In this document: one piece after another, positions 47,510 to 57,533 of the stretch
Layout: every line of letters starts with the position of its first letter
Position numbering within the stretch: position 1 is the first letter of the stretch
Assembly (NCBI GenBank): GCA_950295325.1
Contig: OX485809.1
Location: 10,976,001 to 11,040,000 of the forward strand
Direction of reading: 5' to 3'
DNA from: Polytrichum commune
Taxonomy: Eukaryota > Streptophyta > Polytrichopsida > Polytrichales > Polytrichaceae
Length of the DNA stretch: 64,000 nt
Program-made: the position numbers and the translations under genes
The notes under the pieces: model-generated
The model's database searches: none
What the model was told of the DNA's origin: nothing
Seen by the model: only the letters and a program-made list of their open reading frames with translations

Positions 47510-48155
47510 TCTCGGAACGGAGAGAGTGTAGGGTGGTGTGGTAGTGGGCGGTGTTGAATGGTTACATGTGTATGTGTGGAATTTAGACTTATGTTGGATA
47601 TTAGATTTTTAAAGTTTTTGGGAAATCTGGTTTACCCTCTTGGTTCCGAGAGGGTGTAGGTAGTGTGCTAGTGGGTGGTCTTGAACGATTACATGTGTAT
47701 GTGTAGAATTCAAATTTATGGTGCAAATTAGATTTTTGAAGCTTTTGAGTAATGTGTGTGTGTGTGTGGGGGGGGGGGGGGTGGAACCGAGAGGATGTTG
47801 GGTGGTGCGGTAGTGGGCGGTGTTGAATAATTACATGTGTATGTGTTGAATTCAGATTTATGTTGGAAATTAGATATTTGAAGTTTTTGGGAAATCTGGT
47901 TCGAGAGGGTGTAGGGTAGTGTGCTAGTGGACGGTCTTGAATGGTTATATGTGTATGTGTGGAATTCAGATTTATGTTGCAAATTAGGATTTTGAATTTT
48001 TTAAGAAATGTGGTCCACCCTCTTGGAACCGAGAGGGTGTAGAGTAGTGTGTTAGTGGGCGGTGTCGAATGGTCACATGTGTATCTATGAAATTCAGATT
48101 TATCTTGGAAATAAGATTTTTGAAGTTTTTGAGAAATTTGGGGGTCCAAGATGTT
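47510..48155 (+). repeat. Five-unit tandem array, 114-141 bp units
   Basis: Units start with GAGAGGGTGTAGGGTAGTGT-like sequence at about 47520, 47648, 47789, 47903 and 48031. Each continues with GTGGGCGGTSTTGAATGGTTACATGTGTATGTGTGGAATTC-type sequence and a TTTTTGAAGTTTTTG tail. Unit length varies by insertion or deletion. One unit carries GT and G13 runs (about 47755-47782). The 196-codon minus-strand frame across the array is an artefact of the repeat. The array ends about 70 bp before the first candidate exon of the next gene. Confidence 0.85.
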
Positions 48156-48226
48156 GTGTCTTAAGTTGTGTTTCATGTATGCAGGCATCATAGTCTTTGG
48201 ATCTTACTCAATCTCAGGGGCTCTCA

Positions 48227-48319
48227 ATGGAGGTCCACGATGTGCAATTGGAGCCTCTCATGGTAGTTGTTGTGACTTTTGGTGACCTTTTACAAGGAGA
48301 GGTGTTTGATTCATAGAAC
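48227..48319 (+). pseudogene. Candidate first exon of the ParB-methyltransferase gene
   Basis: Short frame from an ATG at 48227 (MEVHDVQLEPLMVVVVTFGD) to a TAG near 48317. It is placed here because it is acidic, ends just before a T-rich stretch, and lies between the tandem array and the secure ParB exon. No splice donor is certain. Confidence 0.25.
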
Positions 48320-48415
48320 TTTTGTTTGGATTTTTGTGCTCAAATATTTTTTACAAATTCTAGTATATTCAATTTTCTTGATATCTACTTAATTTTTGCT
48401 TGACTTGTCTTGTAG

Positions 48416-48993
48416 AATGACGTACCGGTTGTACCAGACTCCCTTCAACCTCTAGCTGAGTCGAATTCAGATGATACTGATCTTTTGATACGGAGATCAC
48501 AGAAAGAACACTCCAACACCATGATTCACCGGGTTTGAATAAAACCTCTTGGGAAGTCACGTTTCTCAATTCCAATGTGTCGATTGTGATGTCTTCAATT
48601 TGTTTGGCCCATCAATGATGTTGATGTCACTCGTTTGGAAAATGAGTTCGTGATGGATTATCATGACGGTGACCGATATATGTACGTCTCTCCATACAAC
48701 AACCTCGATGAGGTCCTTCATGTCTCTAATGACCTCAAGGCCTCTTGGGGTTCATTATGGCAAGAAGCCAAAGACGAGTTTGATGCTATTTTCCAAAAAA
48801 TCTCCAACCTTACTCACTTTATGCATAAGATTTTCTACGTGTGGGAAGGGAACCATCGGTTGAGAGCTTGGTGGAGGCACATCAACAAGCATCACTCGTT
48901 GGACAAGAATTGGCACATCTCTATTGACTGTATTGTTGTGGATCCGAGAAATTACACCGTTGTCCTCCCTGATGCCATGAATGATATCAACTA
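48416..48993 (+). pseudogene. ParB-like exon
   Basis: After an acceptor TTGTCTTGTAG, one frame of about 192 codons runs to AACTA|GTGAGT with only two TGA codons. It starts NDVPVVPDSLQPLAES, continues through IKPLGKSRFSIPM, LENEFVMDYHDGDRYMYVSP, NLTHFMHKIFYVWEGNHRLR and ends WHISIDCIVVDP...MNDIN. The EGNHR block with a preceding hydrophobic strand is the signature of ParB/Srx-type folds (phosphoryl- or nucleotide-binding loop). Confidence 0.5.
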
Positions 48994-49054
48994 GTGAGTT
49001 TTGATATTTTTTTTTTATTAATTTTTAAAAATCTTTTGTATTGTCTTTGTTTAG

Positions 49055-50148
49055 GTTCACAGAGCATGACTACGTTAAGGACAACCTCCCCGCCAAGCTG
49101 CTTTGCATTTAGACATTTGAAAAGATGAAACTAGAGGAGTTTAAAGATCTCATTTTCATTGCCGACTTTAAGATGTGCGAGTCCAAGATGGAGAATAAGT
49201 ATCCCCTGATATTAGATGTCTTTGTCAAATTCTTGTACAAGGTAATTTTCCTTTTGATTTTCCTCGTCATTTTCTTTCCATTTCATTTTCTTTCCTTATA
49301 CTGTTCTCTATTTGTTTTAGAGGGAGTTATCCAATTCGGTGGATACCGCAATAAGGTTGTACCGGGAGGCCATTCCCAAGGCTCTCTGATTTGCTCTTGA
49401 GATTTGGGACGCCAGACGAAAGCCCAAGATAGATTGATCAATAGCATCTAATCTCAAAACTTCAAGAAGTTTATTTCTGTCGCCTACAAGAACAACATCA
49501 ATGACTTCTTCTACGTGGTGCTTCTCCTGCATTTATGTTTCTATTTTGTTTTGCATTTTTTTATAATTTTTTTCGTACTTGATGTTTATTTTCTTACATA
49601 ACAGTCTTCTATGTTGTAGATTGACTGTCGTTTCTCCACCTTCTTTGTCACAGATATGTCAATCGAGAAACTCCAAAAGGTGGCTACTACACATGAGGAT
49701 GCCTCCTACAAGGCCAAGTGGCTTTGATGATGACACTCCCCCGCCGATTTCAAAATTATTACAAGTTTCCCTCTGCTCTTCCTCTCAAAGAGAAAGTCCT
49801 CAAAAACTGGCTCAACAAAGCTTCTTTCTGGGCACAGGTGCATCTACAACTCTTATTTCTCTATTTGTTTCTTTCTCTATTTGACACTTCTAACTATTGT
49901 TTTTAAAAAAAAAAATTTAATCATAGTTGGAGAAGGGGGTTGAGGCTCAGATCGCATCATTGAAAATAAATGTTCCGTCGACATCAAGTTATCAACTGGA
50001 TTTCTATGGAGGATATTTTACAACCCGTGAATTATATTGAGCATTGGAGGTTCATTTTCTGGGACAAGGCTCTCTAGATGTATTTTGACGACAAAGAAGT
50101 TTTGAAGTTCATTAAAGGCCTCGATCTCATGGAGCTTGATGAAGGCCT
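49055..50148 (+). pseudogene. Middle exons of the ParB-methyltransferase gene
   Basis: Exons at 49055-49241, 49321-about 49510, about 49615-49837 and 49927-50148 are separated by short T-rich introns with GT...AG borders (for example GTAATT...GTTTTAG at 49242-49320 and GTGCAT...ATCATAG at 49838-49926). Readable pieces are FTEHDYVKDNLPAKLLCI, a TAG, TFEKMKLEEFKDLIFIADFK; LYREAIPKAL; NYYKFPSALPLKEKVLKNWL; and DILQPVNYIEHWRFIFWD. A TAG is created at the 48993/49055 junction. I do not recognise a domain here. It is probably the linker or helical region after ParB. Confidence 0.4.
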
Positions 50149-51790
50149 GTGAGCCCAAATTGATGCCCACATTGGTTGTTAATACTTGTAAAACATTACA
50201 AGTGGTGTTTTGGTGATTTATGATTATTCACAAAAATATGAAAAGAGTGAAGCTTGAAGAAAGCTTAGTTTGAAGCATTAGGCTTTTGTGGAGTGGATTT
50301 AAGTAGGAGAAGGACAAACCTTGGTAAAGTGTGGTAGGTAGAAAACCAAGGTTAGTTAAATGTTTGAATTAGGATCCTTGTTGATCATTTGAGGAAAGAA
50401 GGCTTAGGAGATAGGATTAGAGCCTACAAAGTAGGAGGAGATCTCGAGGGCTTATCGTGAGCCTTGAGGGTGCTTACCCCCTCAAACTCACTATATAATC
50501 CCTCATTCTTCCCTCACTCATCCTCTCTTCCCTTCGTGCTCCAAGGCACCCCACGTGTTATAAGTGTGGGTGTGTTGGAAGCAAGATTGGAGCACATGTG
50601 CGTGCTTAGTTTTTAGTTGGAGAGCCAAGGCTAGTTGGCCTTGAAGAGGGCTTGACCTCTTGTTAGAATTAGTTTTGGTGTGAATAATTTTAAGATATTT
50701 TATGGCTTTAAGTTGTAGTACTTGAGTTCATATTTCTTGGGTATTTCTTGAGTAGTCTAGGTTGTAAGGGGCATAACTTCCGAGCAGAAGAAGATACTTC
50801 GTTGAAATTTAGAGGGTTAGTAAACAACTTGTTTTTATGAACATGGTCAAAATCTGAGGATGTTTGGAGTATTGGATCAGCAGTTATGACATTCTGAACT
50901 TCGTCTACATTTTCTAGCTGAAATGGGCATGACTCCTGGACAGAGGCTTGGAAACACATGAAATTTTGAGGAATTATTTGTTCTTAGGTTTCCTAGTTGT
51001 GGTACAAATTTCAAGTCATTCCGAATAGATGAGAAGGAGATATATCATTCTGAAGTGTTTTCAAGAGTTGCAAACTAAAAAGGCCATAACGTTTTGGCAG
51101 AAAATGAAAATACTTTGAAATTTCAGGGAGTCATAAACAATTAGTTTTTGTGATTGCTCCCAAAATTTGAAGTTCTTTGGAGCCTGTGAGAGGAAGTTAT
51201 GACATTCTGAAATCTGGGTAGACTGACACACTAAAATGGTCATAACTGTCGGACAGAAAATGGGATAGGCTCACAAATTGGTGAGATGTTTTTTGCTTTG
51301 TCTCCCTAGTTACAGATAAAATTTCAGGACATTCCGAGAAGTAATGGGAAAGTTACACTATTAGCTAGTAAAGTCTAGGGGAACAAAGGAAGTTTGCTTG
51401 GTTCCATTAGGGATAACTATTAGTTCATTAAACCAATATAGTGGTTGAAGCGTGAGGAGAAAAATACAATAAGTGACAAGTATTTATCAATACTTAAACT
51501 TGTGTAATTCATGGAATCAATAAGCGAGAACTCATGTAGTAGTGTGGAGTTGACGGCAAGGACTCGCTTCACAAGAGGGATATCTTTGAAGGCATGCGTG
51601 GCCAAAGCAGCCGGGTGGACTTTAGAAAAGTACAAGGATGTGACATTACCCGAGATTAAGGAGTGTAAGAAGACATAGTATAGACTTGGCTAAGTTGTGT
51701 ATATTCCAACGATAGATTGGAATCATACATTGTGTTACAAAGAGAGAAATATCTACATGTCATTATAAACTTCTCCATTCGGGCTAGGAC
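50148..51790 (+). mobile_element. Repeat element A (GTGAGCCCAAAT start) with a conserved short frame
   Basis: It starts TGTGAGCCCAAATT, as does element C at 57534. The start of B (inverted, near 53975) reads TATGAGCCCAAAA. A CTATATAATCCCTC TATA-like box at 50491 is followed by a CT-rich leader. At 50760-51330 a roughly 150-300 bp degenerate internal repeat carries CATAACTKYYGGACAGAAAA and GTTATGACATTCTGAA words. At about 51575-51677 a frame reads GISLKACVAKAAGWTLEK and then YKDVTLPEIKECKKT before a TAG. The 5' junction coincides with a possible splice donor (CCT|GTGAGC), so A may lie within an intron. The exact 3' end is not certain. Confidence 0.5.
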
Positions 51791-52326
51791 GAAATTGAAG
51801 GGTGGAGGCTTTTTTGTGACAAGGCCCCAAAGCAATCAAGCGCGACGCTTACCGGTAATCTTTTGATTTGTCATTTAGTCTATATTATCTTCGTTTCCCT
51901 TCTTTTCTACCATCGTTTTTTTGTTTGATGTTCTTCATTTTGTAAGTACATTCCCCGTGAGCTCGTTGTGAAGAATGTTTTGTCTTCTTTATGCTTGCCT
52001 ACTTTTCTTCTAGATTGGGTCCATGCAACTTGTAAAGTTTCCACTCGTGCACTTGGTGGTTGCTGGTTGGCACTTGGATTGCTCTCGTGGATTCGTGCCC
52101 GAGGTGGAAGAAGCCCTTTGCAACAACCTTGTAAGCTCTGCCCCTGAGGTTATTGAATTAGAAGAGTCGAAAGAAGATAATGTAGCTCCTCCATCCAATG
52201 AGAAAGAGGTTGCTGTGAGGCCAAACCCACCACCCTTAAGCGTCCTAGTCCGGGTGATGGTTTTGAGAATCACATTCACTTCATAACATCATCGTGTGAA
52301 TTACTATGTGGCTCTCATGCCCAAGG
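51791..52326 (+). pseudogene. Two further exon candidates of the same gene
   Basis: The first (about 51791-51853) ends at a GTAATC donor. The second starts after TTCTTCTAG at 52014 and reads VHATCKVSTRALGGCWLALG in one frame and PEVIELEESKEDNVAPPSNE in another before a GTACTC donor at 52327. The intron between them is T-rich. The frame is not secure. Confidence 0.3.
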
Positions 52327-52339
52327 TACTCACTTTATC

Positions 52340-53975
52340 TTAACTTAACTTGTTACATTGTTTTGAATCTCTTGGCGTGTGGTGGAATGTGATTTCTCAA
52401 GGGTCCAACCCGCGGCCTTGGCCACGCACGCCCTTAAAGAGAGTCCCCTAGCACCCTTGATCTTTACTCCCTTTGTATTGACCTTGCCAATATCCTCCAC
52501 ATTCTCCATTCGTGGCACACGTGATCTTATTTTGACAAAGGGATTGCAAGTGTTTAAAAACACTCACCTCCATGATCCATCATTAATACATTCAAAGAGT
52601 CACATACAACCCTACCTAGTCTAATAAACCCCAACCCTTACTTAAGATCAAGGATGGCCTACCATAGCCTAGTGTGATTTAGATTAGTTTTCGGGCTAGA
52701 CAACTAAGTTGCTAGGCCTTGTTAATTGATTGCACTCCCACCGGATCAGTTGTCCCTTGTGCTGGCTTCGGCCTGGAACTCTGGCTTCGGCCTGAACTAT
52801 GGCTGCGGCCTGAACTATGGCTTCGGCCTTGAACTTGCTTCTGCCTGAACTATGGCTTCGGCCTTGAACACTTGCTTCGGCCTGAACTCTGGCTTCGGCC
52901 TGGAACTTGCTTTGGCCTGAAGTGTGGCTTCGGCCTTGAACTTGCTTCGGCCTGAACTGTGGCTTCGGCCTTGAACTGTGGCTTCGGCCTTAACTGTGGC
53001 TTTGGCCTTAACTGTGGCTGCAGCCTGAACTGTGGCTTCGGCCTTGAACTTGCTTCGGCCTGAACTCTGGCTTCGGCCTGGAACTTGCTTCGGCCTGAAC
53101 TCTGGCTTCGGCCTTGAACTTGCTTCGGCCTGAACTCTGGCTTCGGCCTTGAACTCTGGCTTCGGCCTGGACTATGGCTTCGGCCTTGAACTCTGGCTTC
53201 GGCCTGGATTGGTGGCTGCGGCTTGAAACTGTGGCTTCGGCCTTGGACCGGTTGGCTTCGAGCTACATTCACTAACCGACCCTAGGTGCTAGTCGAGCAT
53301 CACCCTCACTCCTTTCTCCTTGTCCTTTGGCTATGTGTACTAACTTACCCCGCTAATGAACTAATCTAACACACAACTACTCTAATAGCTACTTAATCCA
53401 CACACCTTGTCTCAAGCTCTAAGAGCTTCTCCCCCTTTGATAATGAGATAATGAGAGAGAGAGCTTAACTAATTAATCTCACTAAAACTAATAACCCACC
53501 CATGTGGCTCAAGCTCTTAAGAACTTGCTCCCTTGAGAGCGCTTGATGGAGAGAGAGGAAAATGAGAGAAAAAACACCTTAAGTAGCAAAGAGGGAGAGA
53601 GGGAGAGAGAGTGAGGATAGGGTGAGAGGATTAGCACCCCCAATCACAATCCGTTAACCTTCTCCTCCAAAGTAGGGACTAATCCCCATCCACCAAGCTT
53701 TCTTCTTCCTAAACTACCAAGGTGGATCCAAAAGTGGGCATTTAACCCGCGGAGCTCACCTTGCTTCACCTTACCCCCTACTCACATTATCAAGGCATAC
53801 TCTTATTGAATTCAACCTTGAAATAATCACACAACACATTCTAATGCCTAAACTTAAATCCACACCGCAATTCACTTTTTTTATGTTTTGTGAATAATCA
53901 TAACACATCAAAGTCAAACTAAAATTGGTTTCGAAGAGTTAATCACCACATGTGGGCACCATTTTGGGCTCATAG
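52340..53975 (-). mobile_element. Repeat element B, inverted relative to A
   Basis: Read on the minus strand it starts TATGAGCCCAAAATGG near 53975, with a GATTATTCACAAAA word shared with A at about 50192. It has a CT-rich leader, a minisatellite and finally, at 52345-52563, a frame reading ARGLSLRACVAKAAGWTLEK. Its codons match those of element A in protein but differ at most third positions. The two elements are separate insertions in opposite orientation within introns of one gene. Confidence 0.5.
52757..53250 (-). repeat. Minisatellite GGCTTCGGCCTKGAACT
   Basis: About 25 units of 17-25 bp (GGCTTCGGCCTGAACTYT and variants). On the minus strand they stay open for 140 codons, giving Arg/Pro/Gln/Lys-rich repeats of the QAEARVQGRSQSS type. 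It lies inside element B, and element A lacks it. Confidence 0.9.
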
Positions 53976-54747
53976 TTGCACCGGTGAAGGGCAAAGACAA
54001 GGGTGGGAGGTTGCAGCACATGCTTCTTTTTAAGTTTCTACTCATTCTTTCACGAAGGCCTCGGTGCAACGCATTGCTGCTCCAGTGACCATTGTTGTTG
54101 GAAGTCCAACCGCCACTCCTTTTGCCCATGCTCTAGATCTTGTTGGCGTTCCTTCTCATAGCTACGCAACCATTTCATTCGTGCCTCGCAAGAAGAAGGT
54201 TGTTACACCGGATACATTTGTGACTGCACATGGGAGAGCTCATTGAGGATCTCATGAAGACCAAGGTTCCCCCCTCTGGCCTACAACCACATACAAGATT
54301 TCCTAACTAAGGTTTGTGTGTCGTTTTTCTGTTTCCTCCATTCATTTTATGGAATTCAATATTTATTTTCTCGTTTATTTCTCTTTGGATTTTTTCTTTG
54401 CAGGTTGGAGCGGACCGTACTCGATCGATCGCCAAGGCAAAGGTTCACACGGGCATTGATCTACTCTTTGCAAATGCGCCCAAGAACCTGCGTGTGCCGA
54501 GGATCTTGGCCTCATCATCGGATGTTCTTGCATGGAACAAATGATCTTCCACATACTTTGAGGTTTTGTTTGTCTTTGCAAATGCCAACCTTCATGACGG
54601 CGACGGCATTGTCTTCGCGCACTCCGCTGATCTTGATGTCTCTAGTTTAATTCACGATTGGACACACATTGGAAATTTCTACGTTGCCGAAGACTGGTTT
54701 GGCATGAATGACCTTGATCTCCAGTTGCCTACGAATCCTTCGAATTG
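53976..54747 (+). pseudogene. Methyltransferase motif IV exon
   Basis: The secure exon is 54404-54747 (acceptor TTTCTTTGCAG, donor ATTG|GTAAAT). It reads VGADRTRSIAKAKVHTGIDL, LLFANAPKNLRVPRILASS, one TGA after DVLAWNK, then TYFEVLFVFANANLHDGDGI, VFAHSADLDVSSLIHDWTHI and FYVAEDWFGMNDLDLQLPT. The NAPK sits where motif IV of DNA amino-methyltransferases (D/N/S-P-P-Y/F/W) is expected. The change of the first Pro to Ala would inactivate it. The sequence at 53976-54310 preceding it is degenerate. Confidence 0.5.
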
Positions 54748-54839
54748 GTAAATTCTTTTAGTTCTCATCATTTTTTTTATTACCCTTGTATTTTGCATGC
54801 ATTTATTTTTTACTATCCCGTGCATATTTCATGTAGACC

Positions 54840-55094
54840 GGTAAGTTTTGTATTAAGGTCCCCATGCGTAATGGATCCGTTTTGAATGTTCGTACCTCAT
54901 ACTTCAAGGACATGACTTACAATCTCAAGAGAGATGGTTGGCTCAACAACTTCACCGATGAGAAGAATAAGGCGATGAGGGAAGACGGGGTGCCTTGGAG
55001 AGGTGCTTGTGAAAAACTCCATGAGTACTTTGCCTCATCTTCTCTGCCCTCACGGATACGGACGATATTATCATGGATTGGCAATGTGACATTG
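54840..55094 (+). pseudogene. Methyltransferase exon leading to motif X/I
   Basis: It reads TGKFCIKVPMRNGSVLNVRT, SYFKDMTYNLKRDGWLNNFT and EKNKAMREDGVPWRGACEKL. After a one-base frame change near 55040 it continues SALTDTDDIIMDWQCDIG up to the donor ATTG|GTTTAT. The D-x-I-x-D-x-Q-C-x-x-G pattern resembles methyltransferase motif I (D-x-V-x-D-x-F-x-G-x-G). Confidence 0.5.
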
Positions 55095-55195
55095 GTTTAT
55101 TCTTCATCTATTTGTTTTTCTATGTTTCATTTTTTCTTGTACTTATTGCATTTCACATTCATTTCTTTATTCTCACATTTTTTTTGATGTTCTAG

Positions 55196-55360
55196 GGGGT
55201 TCTGTCATTGCTTGCTGCTCCCTTTAACGCCATATTGTGGCGTGTGGTACTTTTGGGCCACCACCTTTCGAGAGAGCCTAAAAGTATCACACAAGCCCTT
55301 CGGTGAAGGTGGCCTGCACTTGCAGGTGCCCAAGCCGAACCCGGATGATAGGTGTATAAC
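55196..55360 (+). pseudogene. Methyltransferase motif I continuation exon
   Basis: After acceptor GTTCTAG at 55195, joining the previous exon keeps frame: DIG|GSVIACCSL, TAA, RHIVACGTFG. This is the GTTxxAAxxLxRxxIGxE helix-strand that follows motif I. A frameshift then gives KPFGEGGLHLQVPKPNPDD. The exon ends at ATAAC|GTGAGT (55361). Confidence 0.5.
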
Positions 55361-56814
55361 GTGAGTAGTTAGATTTTTAAGGGAGATTAAATATGCGTCG
55401 TAGTATCTCCAGAGGTTGGGCCTTAGTTTTTTATTAGTGTGGCTCTAAATTCTACTAACTAATTTCATATCTAGTTCTAACCTTAACCTACAACCTATTC
55501 TACGCGCAGACGCACCAACCTTGAAATCAAGGCAATCCTAATTTGTAAATTAGAATGGTTTTGATACACACCAACCGGGTGTGACTCATATCACCCTAGC
55601 TCAATGAACGGAATAACAACAATTTGATGGACCATTTAATTCTTCATATTTCTTTACTTAATTCTATTTAGTTTTCTAAGCGGGGGAACTTGGCCTAAGT
55701 CCCACCCTTTACACAAATTCTTTCTTAATTACTTGATTTCGGTTGCACCTCCTACTTCACTACATTCACATATTAGGCATCACCCCTTACCTGGTTGGTG
55801 CACCTCTTACCTCAGAACCTTCTAAGGCCTCGTGCAGGTCCTTTGAAGGTCGAGTAACATCTTAAACCCTTCGGACTTCAATGGTCCGACGGGTGGTATT
55901 ACCCTACCGAGTTAAGTTTCCGATTCGTATATCTTGTCAACAAGGGTTTACGATTTATTTTGTATGTTTTAATTGTTAAGTGTGTTTACACCGGATAGAT
56001 CACGAAATTACAACTTAATGGGACTAGGGTGACGGACAACCTGTAGGTTCAACCTGTTGCACGATCTTCATAAATTGGGGCCATTACTCCCAATCTATGG
56101 GGCCAATAATATAATAATGAATTCGCGGGTCATTAACCCCACCTTTCCACCAACAACATTAAGAGTGGTCGTGTCGGTGATTAATCCGACTTACCACATA
56201 CGAAACCTGCTAATAAATGAAGCTACTACCACAAAACATACCAAGGACCCCGAAAACAATGGAGTTGGATATTCCCTTGGCGGTCAAGTGGTCAAGCCAA
56301 TTGACCTTATGAGATAGGTGAGTGGGTTTAGAGATGCGTACCTTAGCCGCGCTTCCTCCAACCCTAAATGGAAGGCTAGCGTTAGTAAATTTACCTCAAT
56401 TCTTCTTAGTTGGTTTGGACTCAATGTAGGCCAAACCGCTACCTCCTTCCTTGCTCCACTTCCCAAACGTCGACCTTGCCTCCTTCTTTGTAACTAGTTT
56501 GGTAGTAAGCGTACCTTAGTTAACAATTAAAATATAAAGTATTTACCGAATACCGAATCTTCTTACGCCGAATACCTCCAATAGGCTTGTGTGCCTCACA
56601 CTAACTAATGAACTAACACTTGCTTAGCTAGCATCTACTAATATTTGCTTAGCTAGTTGTTTTTACTAGCTAGCATATTTTTTCTACTTTGCTATCTTCT
56701 AGCACTACTTAGTTTCATTTTGACCTTCCTTCTTCTAGGCTAAACGCTAAATGAACTAATTTCCCTAAATTCCCTATCAATTCTAACTTTTAATGCTAAC
56801 ATTCTAACTAAAAG
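55361..56814 (+). other. 1.45-kb intron (possibly with an inserted element)
   Basis: A strong donor GTGAGT at 55361 and acceptor CTAACTAAAAG at 56814 join the reading frames DDRCIT and DPAEWWTTQRVHTAFES. Alternatively TGAT at 55346-55349 and 56815-56818 could be a duplication around an insertion. Interior sequence is non-coding, with CTAGCTAG-rich words near 56610-56670. The 86-codon frame at 56057 has no recognised motif. Confidence 0.45.
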
Positions 56815-57500
56815 TGATCCCGCGGAGTGGTGGACCACTCAAAGGGTTCACACGGCGTTCGAGTCGGACATCGACATCTTCAAGTCTCTCCTCCTCCCCA
56901 TGCGTGAGCCTAAGCAAGAACATACTTCCCGGCAATTTGCCTTACAACGGGGGTCCGTTTTTGCTCATCTTCCCGAGAAGATGGTGAAGCGGAATTTTAA
57001 TTTGTTGTGTGTGTAAGTTCAATGTTGGCTTCTAACTTGTCTGTTTGCATTTCTATCTTCTCGGATCGCAATTTTTTGCATGTGCTCATGTTTATGTTTC
57101 TCGTCCGATATGTTTAGAGTTCCAAAGAAGAGCCCGATCAATGCCCTCACTGCGGACATGTTTGCAACCCCTTCAACGACGTTTGAGCTCCCTTGGTATG
57201 TTGTTGAGCTTGCCCATCATTTCATGGAGGCACTGTCCCCACCTCCTACTCATACCCGCCCTTTTATCAACCTAGTCTTGGATTTCCTAGATGTAGAAGG
57301 TGAGCAAGGCGAGGATAGGGATAGACATGATAGTCCAAGCTGTGTGATTAGGCCTTGTGGGTTTGGAGACTCAAGCTCGTATGCTATATTTTTATTTGAA
57401 TTTTTTGAGTTCATTTGTTTTATTTCCATCTACCTTTTGCATATCCCCATTCAACTCGTTCTTTATCTTATATTGATGTTTGATTCCGCTTGCTAACGTC
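56815..57500 (+). pseudogene. C-terminal exons of the methyltransferase gene
   Basis: The first exon (56815-57012) reads DPAEWWTTQRVHTAFESDID, IFKSLLLPMREPKQEHTSRQ and FAHLPEKMVKRNFNLLCV, ending at donor GTAAGT. The second, after GTTTAG at 57117, reads VPKKSPINALTADMFATPST, TFELPWYVVELAHHFMEALS and FINLVLDFLDVEGEQGEDRD. No known C-terminal domain was recognised. A short hydrophobic stretch at 57380-57490 is probably intron. Confidence 0.4.
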
Positions 57501-57533
57501 ATCCTTAATTTAATCCCAAACCATTTAGAAACC

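Larger units (their letters stand above)
48190..57500 (+). pseudogene. Decayed multi-exon gene: ParB-like plus beta-class DNA methyltransferase
   Basis: Exon-like blocks with GT...AG borders run along the plus strand. Motifs in order are: an EGNHRLRAW motif typical of ParB/sulfiredoxin-like domains (48845-48875); DLLFANAPKNL, in the place of a D/N/S-P-P-Y/F catalytic motif IV (54457-54490); IVFAHSADLD (54608-54640); then a motif X/I block DTDDIIMDWQC-DIG, split by an intron and continuing GSVIACCSL, a stop, RHIVACG (55060-55240). Motif IV before motif I is the beta-class N6/N4 amino-methyltransferase order. At least ten in-frame stops, several of the TGG-to-TAG/TGA type, and frameshifts make it non-functional. 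In bacteria and phages ParB-methyltransferase fusions are common, which is the basis for the architecture call. Whether a working copy exists elsewhere in this genome is unknown. Confidence 0.5.

Noticed and set aside
47601-48191. 196-codon minus-strand frame rich in His/Thr/Pro
   Set aside because: It spans the five-unit tandem array and its periodicity follows the DNA units. There is no sign of selection or domain.
52760-53250. CRISPR-like array
   Set aside because: Units are directly adjacent, without unique spacers, and vary in length. This is a eukaryotic minisatellite. No other regular repeat-spacer pattern was seen in the window.
53914-54129. Exon reading VGTHFGLIVAPVKGKDKG
   Set aside because: Its left part is the inverted start of repeat element B (TATGAGCCCAAAA in reverse), so it is not a gene segment.
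55346-56818. Mobile-element insertion with TGAT target duplication
   Set aside because: A canonical donor GTGAGT at 55361 and an acceptor at 56814 give an in-frame join, so a plain (possibly enlarged) intron explains the data at least as well. The insertion is kept only as an alternative.
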